A stretch of DNA of 64,000 nt from Arachnopeziza araneosa (GCA_003988855.1 QYAI01000054.1:1-64000), one strand, 5' to 3'; positions 47,223 through 58,027 are shown, counted from the first letter of the stretch. Program-made: numbers and translations. The notes: a model not told the origin generated them from the sequence alone.

Positions 47223-48635
47223 ACTTCTCTATATCAATCATATCACTGACTCCATCCTGAGCTGAGACATTGGAGGGGTAGCTATTGTGGCACTTGTTAT
47301 CATGCTGTCAAGCTAAGTGGCTGAAGGCAAAAGGTCTGCGCTTGCAGATAATATATGTTGATGCGATGAATCTAGCTCAACTCCCGGATAATTGCAGTTG
47401 AGGCTTTGGATTTATTGGGCAGGTGTTTTAGCTCGGCAAGGCGCTGATCGTGGTGGCGTTTTTAGCAAACCAGTCAAATGCCACTCGTCCAGTTTCGGCG
47501 TCCTCTTCCGCTCATGGGATTTGATATTATTGGGTTTGAGAGGTCGAAAGTTCAATCATGCACACTTATCTACCAGCCTCATGCTCTTCAGCGGCAAAGG
47601 TCCAAGGATGCCAGCAGTCTTCAGCTCCAACTTGCTCTTCTTGTTGTACCCCGCATTTTCATCACATCGCATTGGCACCCCACGTATGCCACGAAGTACA
47701 CGTTACCCAGCCTGCAGAAATTTGTATGCAGGGTTCGGGCTTCGACCGCGGAGGAACATCATTTCCACTCTCTGTGCAGGAGGGGTCGCTGTCGCGGCTG
47801 GAAAAAAGAACGCGTTAGTACCGAGACCGGCGATGGTAACATTGATGGCGATTTTCCTCGACGTTGGCACACCTTCCAAAGTCAACAAGTCCCATCGACC
47901 TTCAGATGATCCAAAATGAATTCCCTCAGAGAGCTCGACATATTTCCTCGGATCTTGCCTCAGTGGTCTGAGAGGCATCGCACCAAGAAAATCTGGGAGC
48001 TGCACGAGACTACGCGTTCAGAGCTCATGTCTCAAATCCAACCTCGTAGTTCATGCACGTCACAGCTTATCCTCCACTCATCCAGAGCTTCTTCTGCACC
48101 AATTCCTTCCCTGCATAATCACCCACTTACTCTCTTCTTTTGTGGCATCGGGCTCTTGTACAACTGGACAATTCGATACTTATCCTTCTGCACGAGACCA
48201 CATTCTGTATGTCCTAGCACGGTCTGAAAATGGTCGGCGGGGAATTGTCGAATCGAAAATAGGCCTGATGATGACCTGGGAAAGGTACATGCAGCTCTAC
48301 CCAATATCGGCCATCATGAGACTGGACTGGTGCCTTTGAACTCGGCGTTGATGTACCCTGAATTCGTTTTTTGGATGAAACCCCACGTCTTCACCGCTGT
48401 TTATCTTTTTGGAGCAGAAATACCATCTTCTGTTTGTCTCTATGGCGTTCTGAATACATATAGTTAGGTCATCCGTCTGCTATCTAGTTCTGTTTCTTAA
48501 GCTTCAAGCTTTCGACAATTTCCTCCCATTCTCTAGCTTCTCTCTTAATTTCTCATCATCCTGATATTGATCACGATATCATCTCACTCCACCCTACGTT
48601 TTGTCAAGTCTGTCCGTTCATCTTAACTGATCGCA
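47223..48635. other. Intergenic, 1.4 kb, with unassigned open frames
   Basis: Three overlapping plus frames at 47.39-47.92 kb (up to 175 codons) and one minus frame conflict and have no features. At about 48.2-48.46 kb a plus frame without ATG reads like protein (LVPLNSALMYPEFVFWMKPH, then VFTAVYLFGAEIPS) and ends TYS-stop. It could be a gene remnant. Confidence 0.35.
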
Positions 48636-49754
48636 ATGGCCGACCAACAACCCACTCAGACTCCTGAGGATCTCCTCACTGCTCGAGAAGCTGCCGTATG
48701 TCGTTTAATCTCTTGTCATGCTACCTTACACTAATCTTGAACCAACAGGTTACTCAAAGAGAACAGCAAGCTGACACTCGGGAAGCGGCTCACAATGACC
48801 GTGAGGCATCCCTAACCACTCGTGAACAGGCTCATAATGACCGTGAGGCCAGCCTCACGGCTCGTGAGGCTGCTTTGGCCCCACCTACCACTTCCGAGGA
48901 ACCTACCGCTGCCCCTGAGGAAGCGGCCCCGGCTGTAAGTTTATATTTTAAATTTATATCTTAGAAAAGTAACTGATCATGCAATCTTAGGTCGAGGAGC
49001 CAGCTTCAGAGCCAGTAGAAGAGGCGAAGGCTTCTGAGCCTGAACCCGAGACCGAGGCTCCTGCCGCTGAGGTATGATTCCCTTTATGTTTGACGGGAGA
49101 ATCAGCAGCTGACATTCGAAGGAGGAAACATCAGCTGAAGAGCCAAAGGAAGCTGAAGCCGAGCCAGCATCTGAGCCTGCTGCTGAGCCTGAGACTTCTG
49201 AGCCGGTGGTTTGTGTTCTCTAGTGTTTCAATGGTTGAGCCTTTCTCTGACTTCTGGTTTAGGCTGAAGAGACCAAGGAAGAGGAGCCAAAGGCCGAAGA
49301 GGCCAAAGAGGAAGAGCCTACGGCTGAAGAAGAAACTCCAGCCGCGAGTGAGGAAACTCCCGCCGCTGAAGAACCCAAAGCCGAGGAGACCAAGGAGGAA
49401 GAGCCCACAGCTGAAGAAACCCCAGCCACTGAAGAAACCCCAGCTACCGAAGAGCCTAAGGCCGAGGAATCCAAAGAGGAAACCCCAGCTGCAAAGGAAG
49501 AGACTCCCGCCCCTACTGCCGAAGAAAGCAAGCCAGCCGAGGAAACACCCGCCAAGAGTGAAGCCGCCCCAGAAGACCCAACTGCGCAACTCACATCTAC
49601 CATCTCTGATGTGATTAGCGGGAAGCAAACCATTCAAGGAGCTCTTGAGAGTAACCCCTCTCTTCTACAGCAGGCAGCTGCTCATGCTCCTCCTGATGTT
49701 AAAAGCGCTATCCCATCGATTACTTCTCTGTTTGGTGGCCTCAAGACTAATTGA
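48636..49754 (+). CDS. Glu/Pro/Ala repeat protein with coiled-coil start
   Basis: Five exons (48636-48695, 48749-48934, 48991-49071, 49122-49208, 49263-49754) give 301 aa, and all four introns are phase 0. The N-terminus has a 14-residue repeat, TREAAHNDREASLT then TREQAHNDREASLT then AREAAL, predicted to be helical. The middle 170 residues are a degenerate acidic repeat of the type KAEETKEEEPTAEETPA. The C-terminal 55 residues are different and may fold: LTSTISDVISGKQTIQGALE, then PDVKSAIPSITSLFGGLKTN. No signal peptide is present. Function is not recognised; such proteins are often chaperone-like, stress or cytoskeletal proteins, but nothing here proves that. The antisense 168-codon frame is a shadow of the repeat. 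Confidence 0.75.
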
Positions 49755-50205
49755 TCACGGGATTCGTTCTGCTGTTTGGTGAGGCCTCTTTGGCTATCTA
49801 GATCAAGGAAGGTTTTAGTGAGGGAGGAACTTTGTGCTTACTGCATTTCATTTGTTTATTGCTTGTGTGGCCGTACTGTTATTGGTTGGGGTTAATTGAT
49901 TTATGAACATTATTTTTATCCCAAGTCTTTATTTGCACGTAGTTTGGTTCATGTGATTTGAGTTTCCCAGTTATAAATGTGGATTCCTAGTGCTATTTAC
50001 AAATGTCCGGCCGTTATGGAATAAGGAACAAGAAGAAGAATCTCCCCAAAAAGTCTCCAATCAAAGAATCGAAGCTAAAGACATCCCGCTGAATTTCATA
50101 TGTACAGTACTAGGAAAATCTACCTGCGATTCCAAACTTGCAAGCACGTCGCGCTAGTACCAAATCTCACATCCCAATCATCACACGTTGAATGATTATC
50201 CTTAT
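49755..50205. other. Convergent intergenic region
   Basis: About 450 bp between two converging genes. No other feature seen. Confidence 0.5.
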
Positions 50206-50962
50206 TTATTGAAGGGGCTCGAGAATCTGCACCGCAGGAGCAGCCTCGCGCTCTTCCACGGAGTCACGCTTGCCACCATGGCCAAAACTGCCGTGTGACC
50301 CGGAAACGATGCTGCGCTTACCGCCATGACCAAAGCTTCCGTGAGATCCGGAGACGATGCTGGGGTCGCGCTCTTCAACGACTGAGGACTCGGCTTCAAT
50401 AGTGGCATCACGCTTGCCGCCGTGTCCAAAGCTTCCATGCGATCNNNNNNNNNNNNNNNNNNNNNNNNNNNNNNNNNNNNNNNNNNNNNNNNTGTCCAAA
50501 GCTTCCATGCGATCCAGAGACGATGCTGGGGTCGCGCTCTTCAACGACNGAGGACTCGGCTTCAATAGTGGCATCACGCTTGCCGCCNTGTCCAAAGCTT
50601 CCATGNGATCCAGAGACGATGCTGGGCTCGGGAGATGGGTCGCGTTCCTCGACAGAATCACGTTTACCGCCATGACCGAAGCTGCCATGTGATCCAGAAA
50701 CAATGCTGGGTTCAGGAGATGGATCGCGCTCCTCGACAGAGTCTCGCTTGCCGCCATGACCGAAACTACCATGTGACCCAGAAACGATGCTGCGCTTTCG
50801 TCCGTAGCCGTAGCTTCCGCGGGATTCGAATACGATGCTAGGATCTGGGTTTGGTTGTGCTTCTCGAGTAAGGAGTTGTGTGGAGTCGGATGAGATGATA
50901 GGAGCGCCGAAGACGGCTGAAAGAATGGTGAGCGAAAACAGAAGCTTGGAGAAGGAAACCAT
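50206..50962 (-). CDS. Kex2-processed repeat peptide precursor (KEP-like)
   Basis: Starts MVSFSKLLFSLTILSAVFGA, a signal peptide of about 20 residues. A pro-segment (LLTREAQPNPDPSIVFE) and a variant copy SRGSYGYGRKR come next. Then near-identical copies of SIVSGSHGSFGHGGKR appear, each ending in the Kex2 site Lys-Arg. At least six such copies are visible besides the variant. Spacers are DSVEERDPSPEP or DATIEAESSVVEERDP. Their D-P, S-P, E-P ends look like substrates of a Ste13-type dipeptidyl peptidase, as in alpha-factor precursors (inference). The core has no Trp or Cys, so it is not a typical alpha pheromone. An assembly gap at 50445-50492 sits inside the repeat; the frames on its two sides differ because the gap size is wrong. 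The end is EREAAPAVQILEPLQ-stop. The mature peptide's role is unknown. Confidence 0.85.
50210..50800 (-). repeat. Tandem repeat block of the peptide precursor
   Basis: Each unit encodes one SIVSGSHGSFGHGGKR plus a spacer. Unit length is 96 bp for the DATIEAES-type spacer and 84 bp for the DSVEERDPSPEP-type spacer; at the downstream end one unit lacks any spacer (48 bp). Repeat number cannot be fixed from this assembly. Confidence 0.85.
50445..50492. other. Assembly gap (48 N) inside a 96-bp tandem repeat
   Basis: Identical 22-base words flank the gap (50423-50444 and 50493-50514). They are 70 bp apart across the gap, but the next copy, at 50589, is 96 bp further on. Single Ns at 50549, 50588 and 50606 also lie in the repeat. 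The true gap is therefore probably 74 bp, or 74 plus multiples of 96. Confidence 0.9.
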
Positions 50963-52560
50963 GATGACTGAGATGAGGCTGATGTTTTTGTTGTTTTTGT
51001 TGTTTTTGGCGGAGGAAAGATAAGATGCTGATCAAAGAAAGACTGAATGAGATCTATAGTATGACAGAATGAGATCTAAGATATGAAAACAGAGAATGGA
51101 GATGAGTGTGCTGATGATGAGAATGAGGATTATTCTGCTGAGATCAGACGCTCTTAAGTAGAAGTGTTCTGACAGAGGAAACCGCAATAGTGAAGCAAAA
51201 TAGATACAAGGAATCATCATGTTGGTTTGCATCCTGCACATGCTATTTCGATGGCCCTGTGTCCCTGAGAATACCCATAGAAGCAGGACCAGGAAAGCAG
51301 GTTCAGTGGCTGACCCTTACCCTCGCAGCCACGAATAGAAAGCCGAAGTATCTCGATCAGGGACAAATGAAGAGAGCCTCCACCTCATTTGGATGGCAGT
51401 GTCGATACCCATGACGCAGTTGATTTGAATAGAAGCTTCCACTTGAAGAGCAAGGCCCAATTCGTCTATCGGGGTCCTTGAGACTCGGGGGGCGAAGCGA
51501 TGGCCGCCATCGGCTGCTCGAAATACACGCGAAAACGAAACGTCGGTACACCGGAGTCCAGGCAAACCTTGTATTCTGGCATCAGAAGGCCAAATAAGGA
51601 TAAGGGTGACCGCGGCTAATGTTGATGTTGATGACCATGCGGCTATTTTGGGAGACGCAGGGTTGGGGGAGGCTGGAGGACATCTTTTTATAGATGCGGG
51701 AGCTAAGCCGCTTCGGGAAAGTCAGGGAAGCCAAAGCCTTCCAAATGGACGACGCATCCTGTGACAACACATCCATCACTTCGCCGAGCACAAGCATATT
51801 TCGGGCCACGGAAGATTAAAATCGATCTGTTAAGTGACAAGGTAGCCACGATCTTCACGGGTCAAAGGGGATCTACATCACGCATGCAGAATCATCTTGT
51901 TCCTGCGCAGCGTCTCTTTTAGCAGCCTCATCTCGATCATTTGTTTGGTATTGGGCAGAACATGGTCTAGTATCCTTGTCTGTTTTGATTTTCGATACTT
52001 CAGTTTACATTGACGTCGGTATGATCAAGGTATCTGTTATAGAGACCTCTACCGTCTCCAAGAGTCCAACAGCCGAAGTGCATGGCGACGCACATTGGTG
52101 ATCGATGTTGGAAGTATTTTGGCTTTATTATAGACGAGACTGTCTTTTTCTTTTCTTCTGGGAGTTATGGCTTTGACAGTGGTTATTGTTTATATTTGGC
52201 TAGTTCGTGGCCAAGAACAAGCTCAAACTTATCACGAAGGTATTCAGATCAGGGAATGATGGGTAACTATCCTATCTTTGGGTCACGAATGTCAAAAATG
52301 ATCCCTTAACGGCTATGCGTGTTCCTACTGGACATTCGAAGCATCTATTTCGGCAGCGTCAGGAAGATCACATGAACTGAAATTCAAAGTTGAAGAGCAA
52401 TCTTTCGCTCACGTATTGTTACGCGGTCAAACATCTGAAACTGAAACGGAAAACTTGGACTATGAAACAGTTTCCACCTAAGAAATGAAGTAGTAAAAGG
52501 CTTTCTCATCAGCCTCCATCAGACTACAGAAAAACCCAGTTGAATGTTAGCGATGCTCAA
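50963..52560. other. Intergenic between the two peptide-precursor loci
   Basis: Short frames of 60-82 codons, none recognised. It includes the promoter of the precursor gene, with a (TTTTTGTTG)n-like tract at about 50.98-51.01 kb. No modifying enzyme (for example a DUF3328/UstYa protein) is seen here. Confidence 0.45.
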
Positions 52561-52836
52561 GATCTTAGGAAGGTGACTTTGTTCCCCCACGGCCATAACT
52601 TCCATACGAACCAACCAAGAAACTAGAATCCACCTCCGGCGTGACCTCCCGTTCCCCCGCGACCATAGCTACTTTGCGGAACAATGACAAATTCCGACCA
52701 GGGCAACCTGGATTTGTAATTCTGGCTCGGCAACAGCTTGATCGGCAGAAGAGAGCTAAAGATTGCCGAAGCATGCGCCAGGAAGATGAAGAATAGTCGG
52801 AGGATAGATAGTATGCTATGCGAATGCTAGGAGGTA
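52561..52836 (-). pseudogene. Decayed paralogue of the repeat peptide precursor
   Basis: One minus-strand frame reads a signal-peptide-like ILSILRLFFIFLAHASAIF and ends in FVIVPQSSYGRGGTG. The next frame then continues GEREVTPEVDSSFLV and GSYGSYGRGGTKSPS-stop. The two SYGRGGT copies align with GSHGSFGHGGKR and SRGSYGYGRKR of the gene at 50206-50962. The intervening EREVTPEVDSSFLV aligns with its spacer EERDPSPEPSIVS. The copies are in different frames, the Kex2 Lys-Arg is replaced by Thr-Lys or lost, and no ATG precedes the signal-like segment. I infer a duplicated gene that has decayed, or a diverged gene with an unseen intron. Confidence 0.6.
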
Positions 52837-54481
52837 CCTTGCTATCCGCGCTGAAAACGCTTACCCTACGTGTTCTGTTGTTCGATCAAAGTGACATGGC
52901 CCACGGTTTGGGAGCCGTATTTGGAATTCTCGAGACTGGTGATGATCGAATGAATCATGATTGTTGGTTTTTTGTTGCTCGGTCCGAAAAGTAGTGGCCT
53001 TCCAGGTTTCCTTACAGCATTTTCCTGGATCTGAAGTGCATCTTCCAACAGAAAACAACTTGAAATAACCCATCTGAGACTCTGTTTTAGGAACTTTCCC
53101 GTCTGGTATCCATTGCCATCGACCAGGATTCTGGCGTACCAACTGGAAGGAATTCCCGAGAATCTGGATTGCATGGGAAGCAGGAATCTATCGCTGAGCT
53201 GAAGTCGGCTGACCACGGATTGATGGAGTCAGCGGCCAAATTTAGACGCGCAAAGATGCTTCTAGCATCCATGCAAGCTGATTTGTTGAGCTTTCTCTCT
53301 TTCAGACGCAAATAGACGCGCCACTACGCTCCTCGTGTGGCTCTCCATGGTTTTAGGAATCCTATATTACTCTGCACTATCTTGCATACGGGAGGCAGGT
53401 CATCAGCGAATGTAGATAAGAATAAGAATGGTTTATCTAGTCGAGATGATTGACGTGAATCATTCAAAATAGGACATTCACGCCTGGTTGTTGGCAGATA
53501 CACTGGTAAGTAGAGTTAACTGCACGCTTGCTAAGTAAATCGGCTGGAAATGCCTCTGTGCCTCATCATGTTTCCATTCATGTCTTGATTTAAACCGCTG
53601 CCTATCTTGATCGCCGATCCATTCTTCAGTTCCTAAAAATGCATTTTGTGATGAGGTCCAGTCCACTGTTTCCCATCTCCGGTCAACCACTTGAAGTTAT
53701 CTCCCGTCAATCAACAGGAAAAACCTCCAGCCATGTCCATCCATCCATCCGTCCTCGGGGATTCCACAAATACTCATCTCGATCCGCCCATCCACCGCCT
53801 CCCCCGAGATTCTGCCGATCCTCCTCACCGGCGTCGCGTACCATTCACCATTCACCTTTCCAGTTCCAGCAAGCCATATAGGATTAAACAAGCGCGTTTT
53901 GTCTCAAATCCAATCGAGAGGCGCAGGTTGCTGTTGGAACAAACGAGATAATCCCCACTTTCTCATTCTAACGAGCGGAGCCGGCACCAGGTGGTACTTA
54001 CCTGCTAGTGGCCATTCACGACCTGATGTTCCTTACGTTGGTGGAGATGTAGGGGGTGCTGATCGGTTCGGGCGGGGGCTCGGGCTGCGGTGCTCACAGA
54101 ACTCTTTTGCTTCCGTGATCTATTTTCTTCTTTTTTTCAGACGTGGTAGATTTCTTTGGATTTTTTAGTTGGGGGTTGAATGGTGTTTCGCTTGTTTTGT
54201 GAAGACGCGTTTGGATTTTTGAGCTCGTTCACCTTTGACACTGTCGTTCGGTACCCGAAATCTATCTTGAGCCTTGACGGGAGACATGAAGCTTTCGACG
54301 ATTGTTTTGTATCTGGTTTAATTGTTGAAGCTAACAGTAAACAAAATAATGGAGGACTTCGAGCCCACCTACTCTTCCTTCGAGATATTACCTATCAATG
54401 TCGTCTACTGACTGAATTTCCCAACACGTTACTCATCCTGGCTAATTCCCTCCTAGATGAGGAGTTGATGATTTCTTCCTC
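52837..54481. other. Intergenic, 1.6 kb
   Basis: Overlapping short frames without features, including 116 minus codons at 52866-53216 and 114 plus codons at 54180-54524 that overlap the next gene. A short (CCAT)n tract lies near 53736. Confidence 0.4.
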
Positions 54482-54796
54482 TCAGCAATTTCCTTCCTTT
54501 CCTAGACCACTATTACTGCTCTGATCTGTCATTCCAATACAGTTTCGTCTCTTGGATGCTTCCACTATCCCAATAAACGTGAACAATGGAATGACTATAA
54601 GTAAAGTGATGGAGACTCCTATCGCAATCCAGGTTTTGGTTCGGTTGCAAAATCGCTGTTTCGGAGGCGGTTTTGACCTTTCTACATCTGCTGTGTCTAC
54701 CATTCGCAGATATCCAGCCGAATGAGAGGGACGAAAGGGCGAGGGCAGTGGTTGGTCTCCTCTTTGACGCTGCAGCTGGATAGGTTCAGTACGCAT
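54482..54796 (-). CDS. Small single-pass membrane protein, hypothetical
   Basis: Intron-less frame of 104 aa with ATG start (MRTEPIQLQRQRGDQPLPSP). A basic segment (PPPKQRFCNRTKT) precedes one strong hydrophobic helix, WIAIGVSITLLIVIPLFTFI, at about residues 56-75. A short tail ends GKEGNC-stop. The tail ending in Cys resembles those of the proteins at 43913-44443 and 57535-58027. No PPxY is present. It could be a real gene or a chance frame with a hydrophobic stretch. Confidence 0.4.
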   Translation of the reverse strand: MRTEPIQLQRQRGDQPLPSPFRPSHSAGYLRMVDTADVERSKPPPKQRFCNRTKTWIAIGVSITLLIVIPLFTFIGIVEASKRRNCIGMTDQSSNSGLGKEGNC

Positions 54797-57534
54797 GAGA
54801 AAATGCAGATGAAGGAATGGTCTACCAACGGCACCGGCGATGATGGAAGCTCCATTGATTTATTCCACACCATCGCCTCTCACAATTCTGGAAGCTGAAA
54901 AGAACTCGACAGCAATGTTCCTTCTCCACGGCCGCCCATACTCTCTACCAGTTCCAAGAAGCCCGCTAGCTCTTCTGCTACCTGAGGTGATCAGTTCCCA
55001 ACGGTATCTCAGAACAGATCAAGGAAAAAAGAAATGGATAACTGAAAAAAAGTGTCAGAGACTTGAGACTTCAGCTGACGAAAGATCTGGAAAAGAATGA
55101 AATACCGAGAAGATGTACTCCCACGCTGGGCGTCTAATGCAGCCTCTGCTGGCCATGTCGGTTGGTGGTATAGCCTCGAAGGTATGCCTTGCTCGCTGTT
55201 TGAGGAGGAGGAAGCAGCGGCAGATTTGGAACGCGGCTTGGGTTGTCGGGTCCAATTGCATGCTGTATGGTTAGGCTAAAGGCCCGAAACTGTCAGCCTG
55301 TCTGTTCGCGGATCGCAGCTCATGTTCATTCTTGGGCTTCTCTCAAGAATGCAGATGCTGCTCTAATGTCTTGGTCAGCCTCTGTCAAATTGATTTTAAT
55401 CACTGAATAATATAACCTGGTTAAAAATATACACTCATCAATCGCGCGCGCCGATGCACAAGCAGCATGGGTTTCGGCTCGACATCCCCTTCGAGATGGC
55501 CCATCTTGTCATTAAAGGGCCGGTCCGATCAGCCTATGCGCCGACTCCTGGGCACTGCTTTACAGTTGTAAGAGTAGCCGAAGAATCCCCTGCATAGAGT
55601 CTTGCCCTGACCAAAAATGACCGGGCGGACGAACCGGGCTCCTGGGTCTGATAGTGGACTGTAAATACCTGCCACCAATGATGCCGCATCAGCTTGTTCC
55701 GTCTATTTGTGGCTAGTCAGCACGAGCGACCGCTCTCTCACTGATATCTGACGACCGTGGTGTGGCCTTGCCGTACCTCCACGTTCGATTCCCCAGTGAC
55801 AACACACCAACTCACTTAATGGTTTATTTTGAGATGAACTTCCACGACTGAATCGGAACCTGTTTATCCTTCAAGTCATTTCGAAACCGAGGTTGGGGTT
55901 GCCGCCAATTCTTGCCAGTCAGTCAAAGTGAGATACGCGAGGGACCTGGTCTTCATGCGTCCGATTTCATCGGGTTTGGAGTTAGAGATGAGCGAACCGA
56001 TACCTCCTGGAATACGTTCGTACTCGGTGGATGAGACGCTAGAACGAATCATCCTCACATAGCCTATATGGGAGTATGTTATATGGCACACTTCGCTACG
56101 AGTCACGGGTCCCCAGTTCACAAAGTACGAGACAATCAGACAGATTTTGTCCACATCTTCGTTTCCAATCAATTGCCGATTGCGAGACTTTTCTATAATC
56201 TACAGCGGATTAAGCTCAACGTTGAATAATCCCCCGTGAGTAGGTAAATCTTCGAAAACTAGCGAAATTATACCTAATCCTCGAGTTTGCTAAACTGAAG
56301 TCGAGAGCTGCAATTCGTCTCAACCATACCCTAATGCGACAATTCGACCTGGAGAGGCTGCGTATGCATTAAATGGCTCTTTACAATATACATACTTTGT
56401 GCGAAATATCGTTAACTTTGGTAGATGTCAACAGACTGGAGATATGCGGACATAAAAAGTCATCTTTCCTTGACTAAGATTTTTCTCGAGTATCAGCCTT
56501 TTTTTAGGCTTGATACCACGAGTAAAGTGCTGAGGGTTTTCAGCGAAGCGAGGAATTGCAGCTGGTGCAGCCAAATTCAGCTTGCAAGCTGATAACCTCA
56601 GGTTCTCTCTCACAGCTGCTTCGCTCACACTGGCAATTTGGCAGATTGAGGACTGAACCTGACCAGTTTCTATTCAATGTATTTGTATATAACCTCACTT
56701 GAAGGCTCGTCTGGGAAGTTTCCTCAAACCGATCGCAATTCCGCGCTACATAGCATCCACTATACTGAATTTCCTACATTTCAAAAACCAAAACAAATTT
56801 TACATGCTCTTCAGTCATCTACTAGACAGTTTCAAAGTATCGAGTCACATCTTGATCAACCTGACATGATCCACTTCTGTTCCACAAGCGTCAAGTGACG
56901 TCGCAAAGGTGGACGATGCTCGATTGCTCTCTACATTCGCATAATGTCAGACCTCAACTTCACAAACCGGGATCTACGCACAATGACTGATCTCGTCCAC
57001 CCGCAACCCGAAAACGAGAATCCGTCCTGGGTGACAAGTGTCCCGAGGCCGACAGCCTCAGTTTGTTGGTTTTTGAGGCGCTGTTCTGCTGTGCCGCGTC
57101 GGGCAGGTTTGGCATCATTTATGCTACGAGCCACCGGCAAGGCGAATTCGCAAAGGTTGGTGGTGCTCGAGCAGGTTGGTTCAAAACCGTACATTATTAT
57201 GCGGAGGTGGCTTTTGGCCAATCTGGGCTGGAAGTTGCGTCAAGTGCCTGTGGTGAGTTCAAGTGACATCTGCTCCAGTGCATGGCTTCGCCTATGCGTT
57301 GAAGAACGTTGAGATTTTTCTGAAAAGAACAGTTGAATTACAGCGTGTTCAATTTCAAGTGCAGAGAGCACAATCATTATGTTTAGTTCGCCGTGATATC
57401 TCTCAAACGACTCGTCACCAATCCAAACGCCGACCAATGCAACACTAAACCAATCCGCACAAATGCTCCCATCCGCTTCCCCATACGACTATTTACAAAC
57501 ATCAAAACAAGGGTATCAATAAGCCGAAACGACA
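54797..57534. other. 2.7 kb gene-poor region
   Basis: No gene supported. Possible exon remnant on the minus strand at about 56203-55876: after a CTGTAG acceptor-like site the frame reads IIEKSRNRQLIGNED and GPVTRSEVCHITYSHIGYVR to TSVSK-stop. A 66-codon minus frame at 56428-56628 and frames at 56.94-57.3 kb are ambiguous. A GCGCGCGCG tract lies near 55443. Confidence 0.4.
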
Positions 57535-58027
57535 TTAACAATTTCCACTTGAGGTGCCATCGTCCCACCTGACGCAAAAGTTCTTGTTCCCCCAGTGAAA
57601 GACGGTCCCGAAGACGGCCACGCCAATGACGATGATGAAGAAGAAGGCGAGCAGACAGCAGAGCAGCCGCCTCTTGTCGTATCTCCTCTGGCGCAGGTAG
57701 GCGCTCTCGCGCGCCGTGATGGTAGTCTCGTTGACGCCCTCGAGGATGGCGTAGGGGTCCGGCGTGGTGTACGAGGGCAGATGCGACGGCGAGTATGCTG
57801 GTGGAGGAACAGTGGTCGGCTACGGAAGCAGCGTTAGCATATCTCATCCATTCATGAACAACGCCCGTGTAAAAAAAAAAGGAAAACATAAGCAAGAGGG
57901 AAGGATCCCCTACCGTAGCAAACAAGAACAGTTCCGTGTACGGCAGCTCCTCCTTCTCCTGATTCGCGCAGAGGCTCACTTGCTGCTCCAGATCCCGCTC
58001 GACCATGATGTGGGAATGCATCGACAT
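57535..58027 (-). CDS. Small PPxY protein with C-terminal membrane anchor
   Basis: Two exons, 58027-57914 and 57819-57535 (94-bp phase-0 intron with GCTAAC branch site), give 132 aa. The cytosolic part holds a PPPAYSP motif (PPxY, WW-domain ligand) followed by SYTTPDPYAIL, then a basic RQRRYDKRR. One transmembrane helix follows (LLCCLLAFFFIIVIGVAVFG), then a short tail HWGNKNFCVRW ending SSGNC-stop. The plan matches the gene at 43913: N-terminal PPxY, one helix, aromatic-Trp-Gly just after the helix, and a final Cys. It is probably a membrane-anchored adaptor, but no named family is recognised. The start is the first ATG; a second ATG two codons later is equally possible. Confidence 0.7.

Noticed and set aside
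47392..47919. 175-codon plus frame and two overlapping alternatives
   Set aside because: Three mutually exclusive frames and an opposite-strand frame are all open, none with a recognisable feature or splice-supported extension.
49131..49637. 168-codon minus frame (Gly/Phe/Leu-rich) and a 124-codon Ser/Ala frame
   Set aside because: Antisense shadows of the Glu/Pro/Ala repeat exon.
50206..50962. Idea that the repeat peptide is the mating alpha-pheromone
   Set aside because: Filamentous-ascomycete alpha pheromones usually contain Trp and a Cys pair; the repeated core has neither.
55770..55800. B-box-like GTTCGATTCC
   Set aside because: T stem does not pair and no cloverleaf can be drawn around it.
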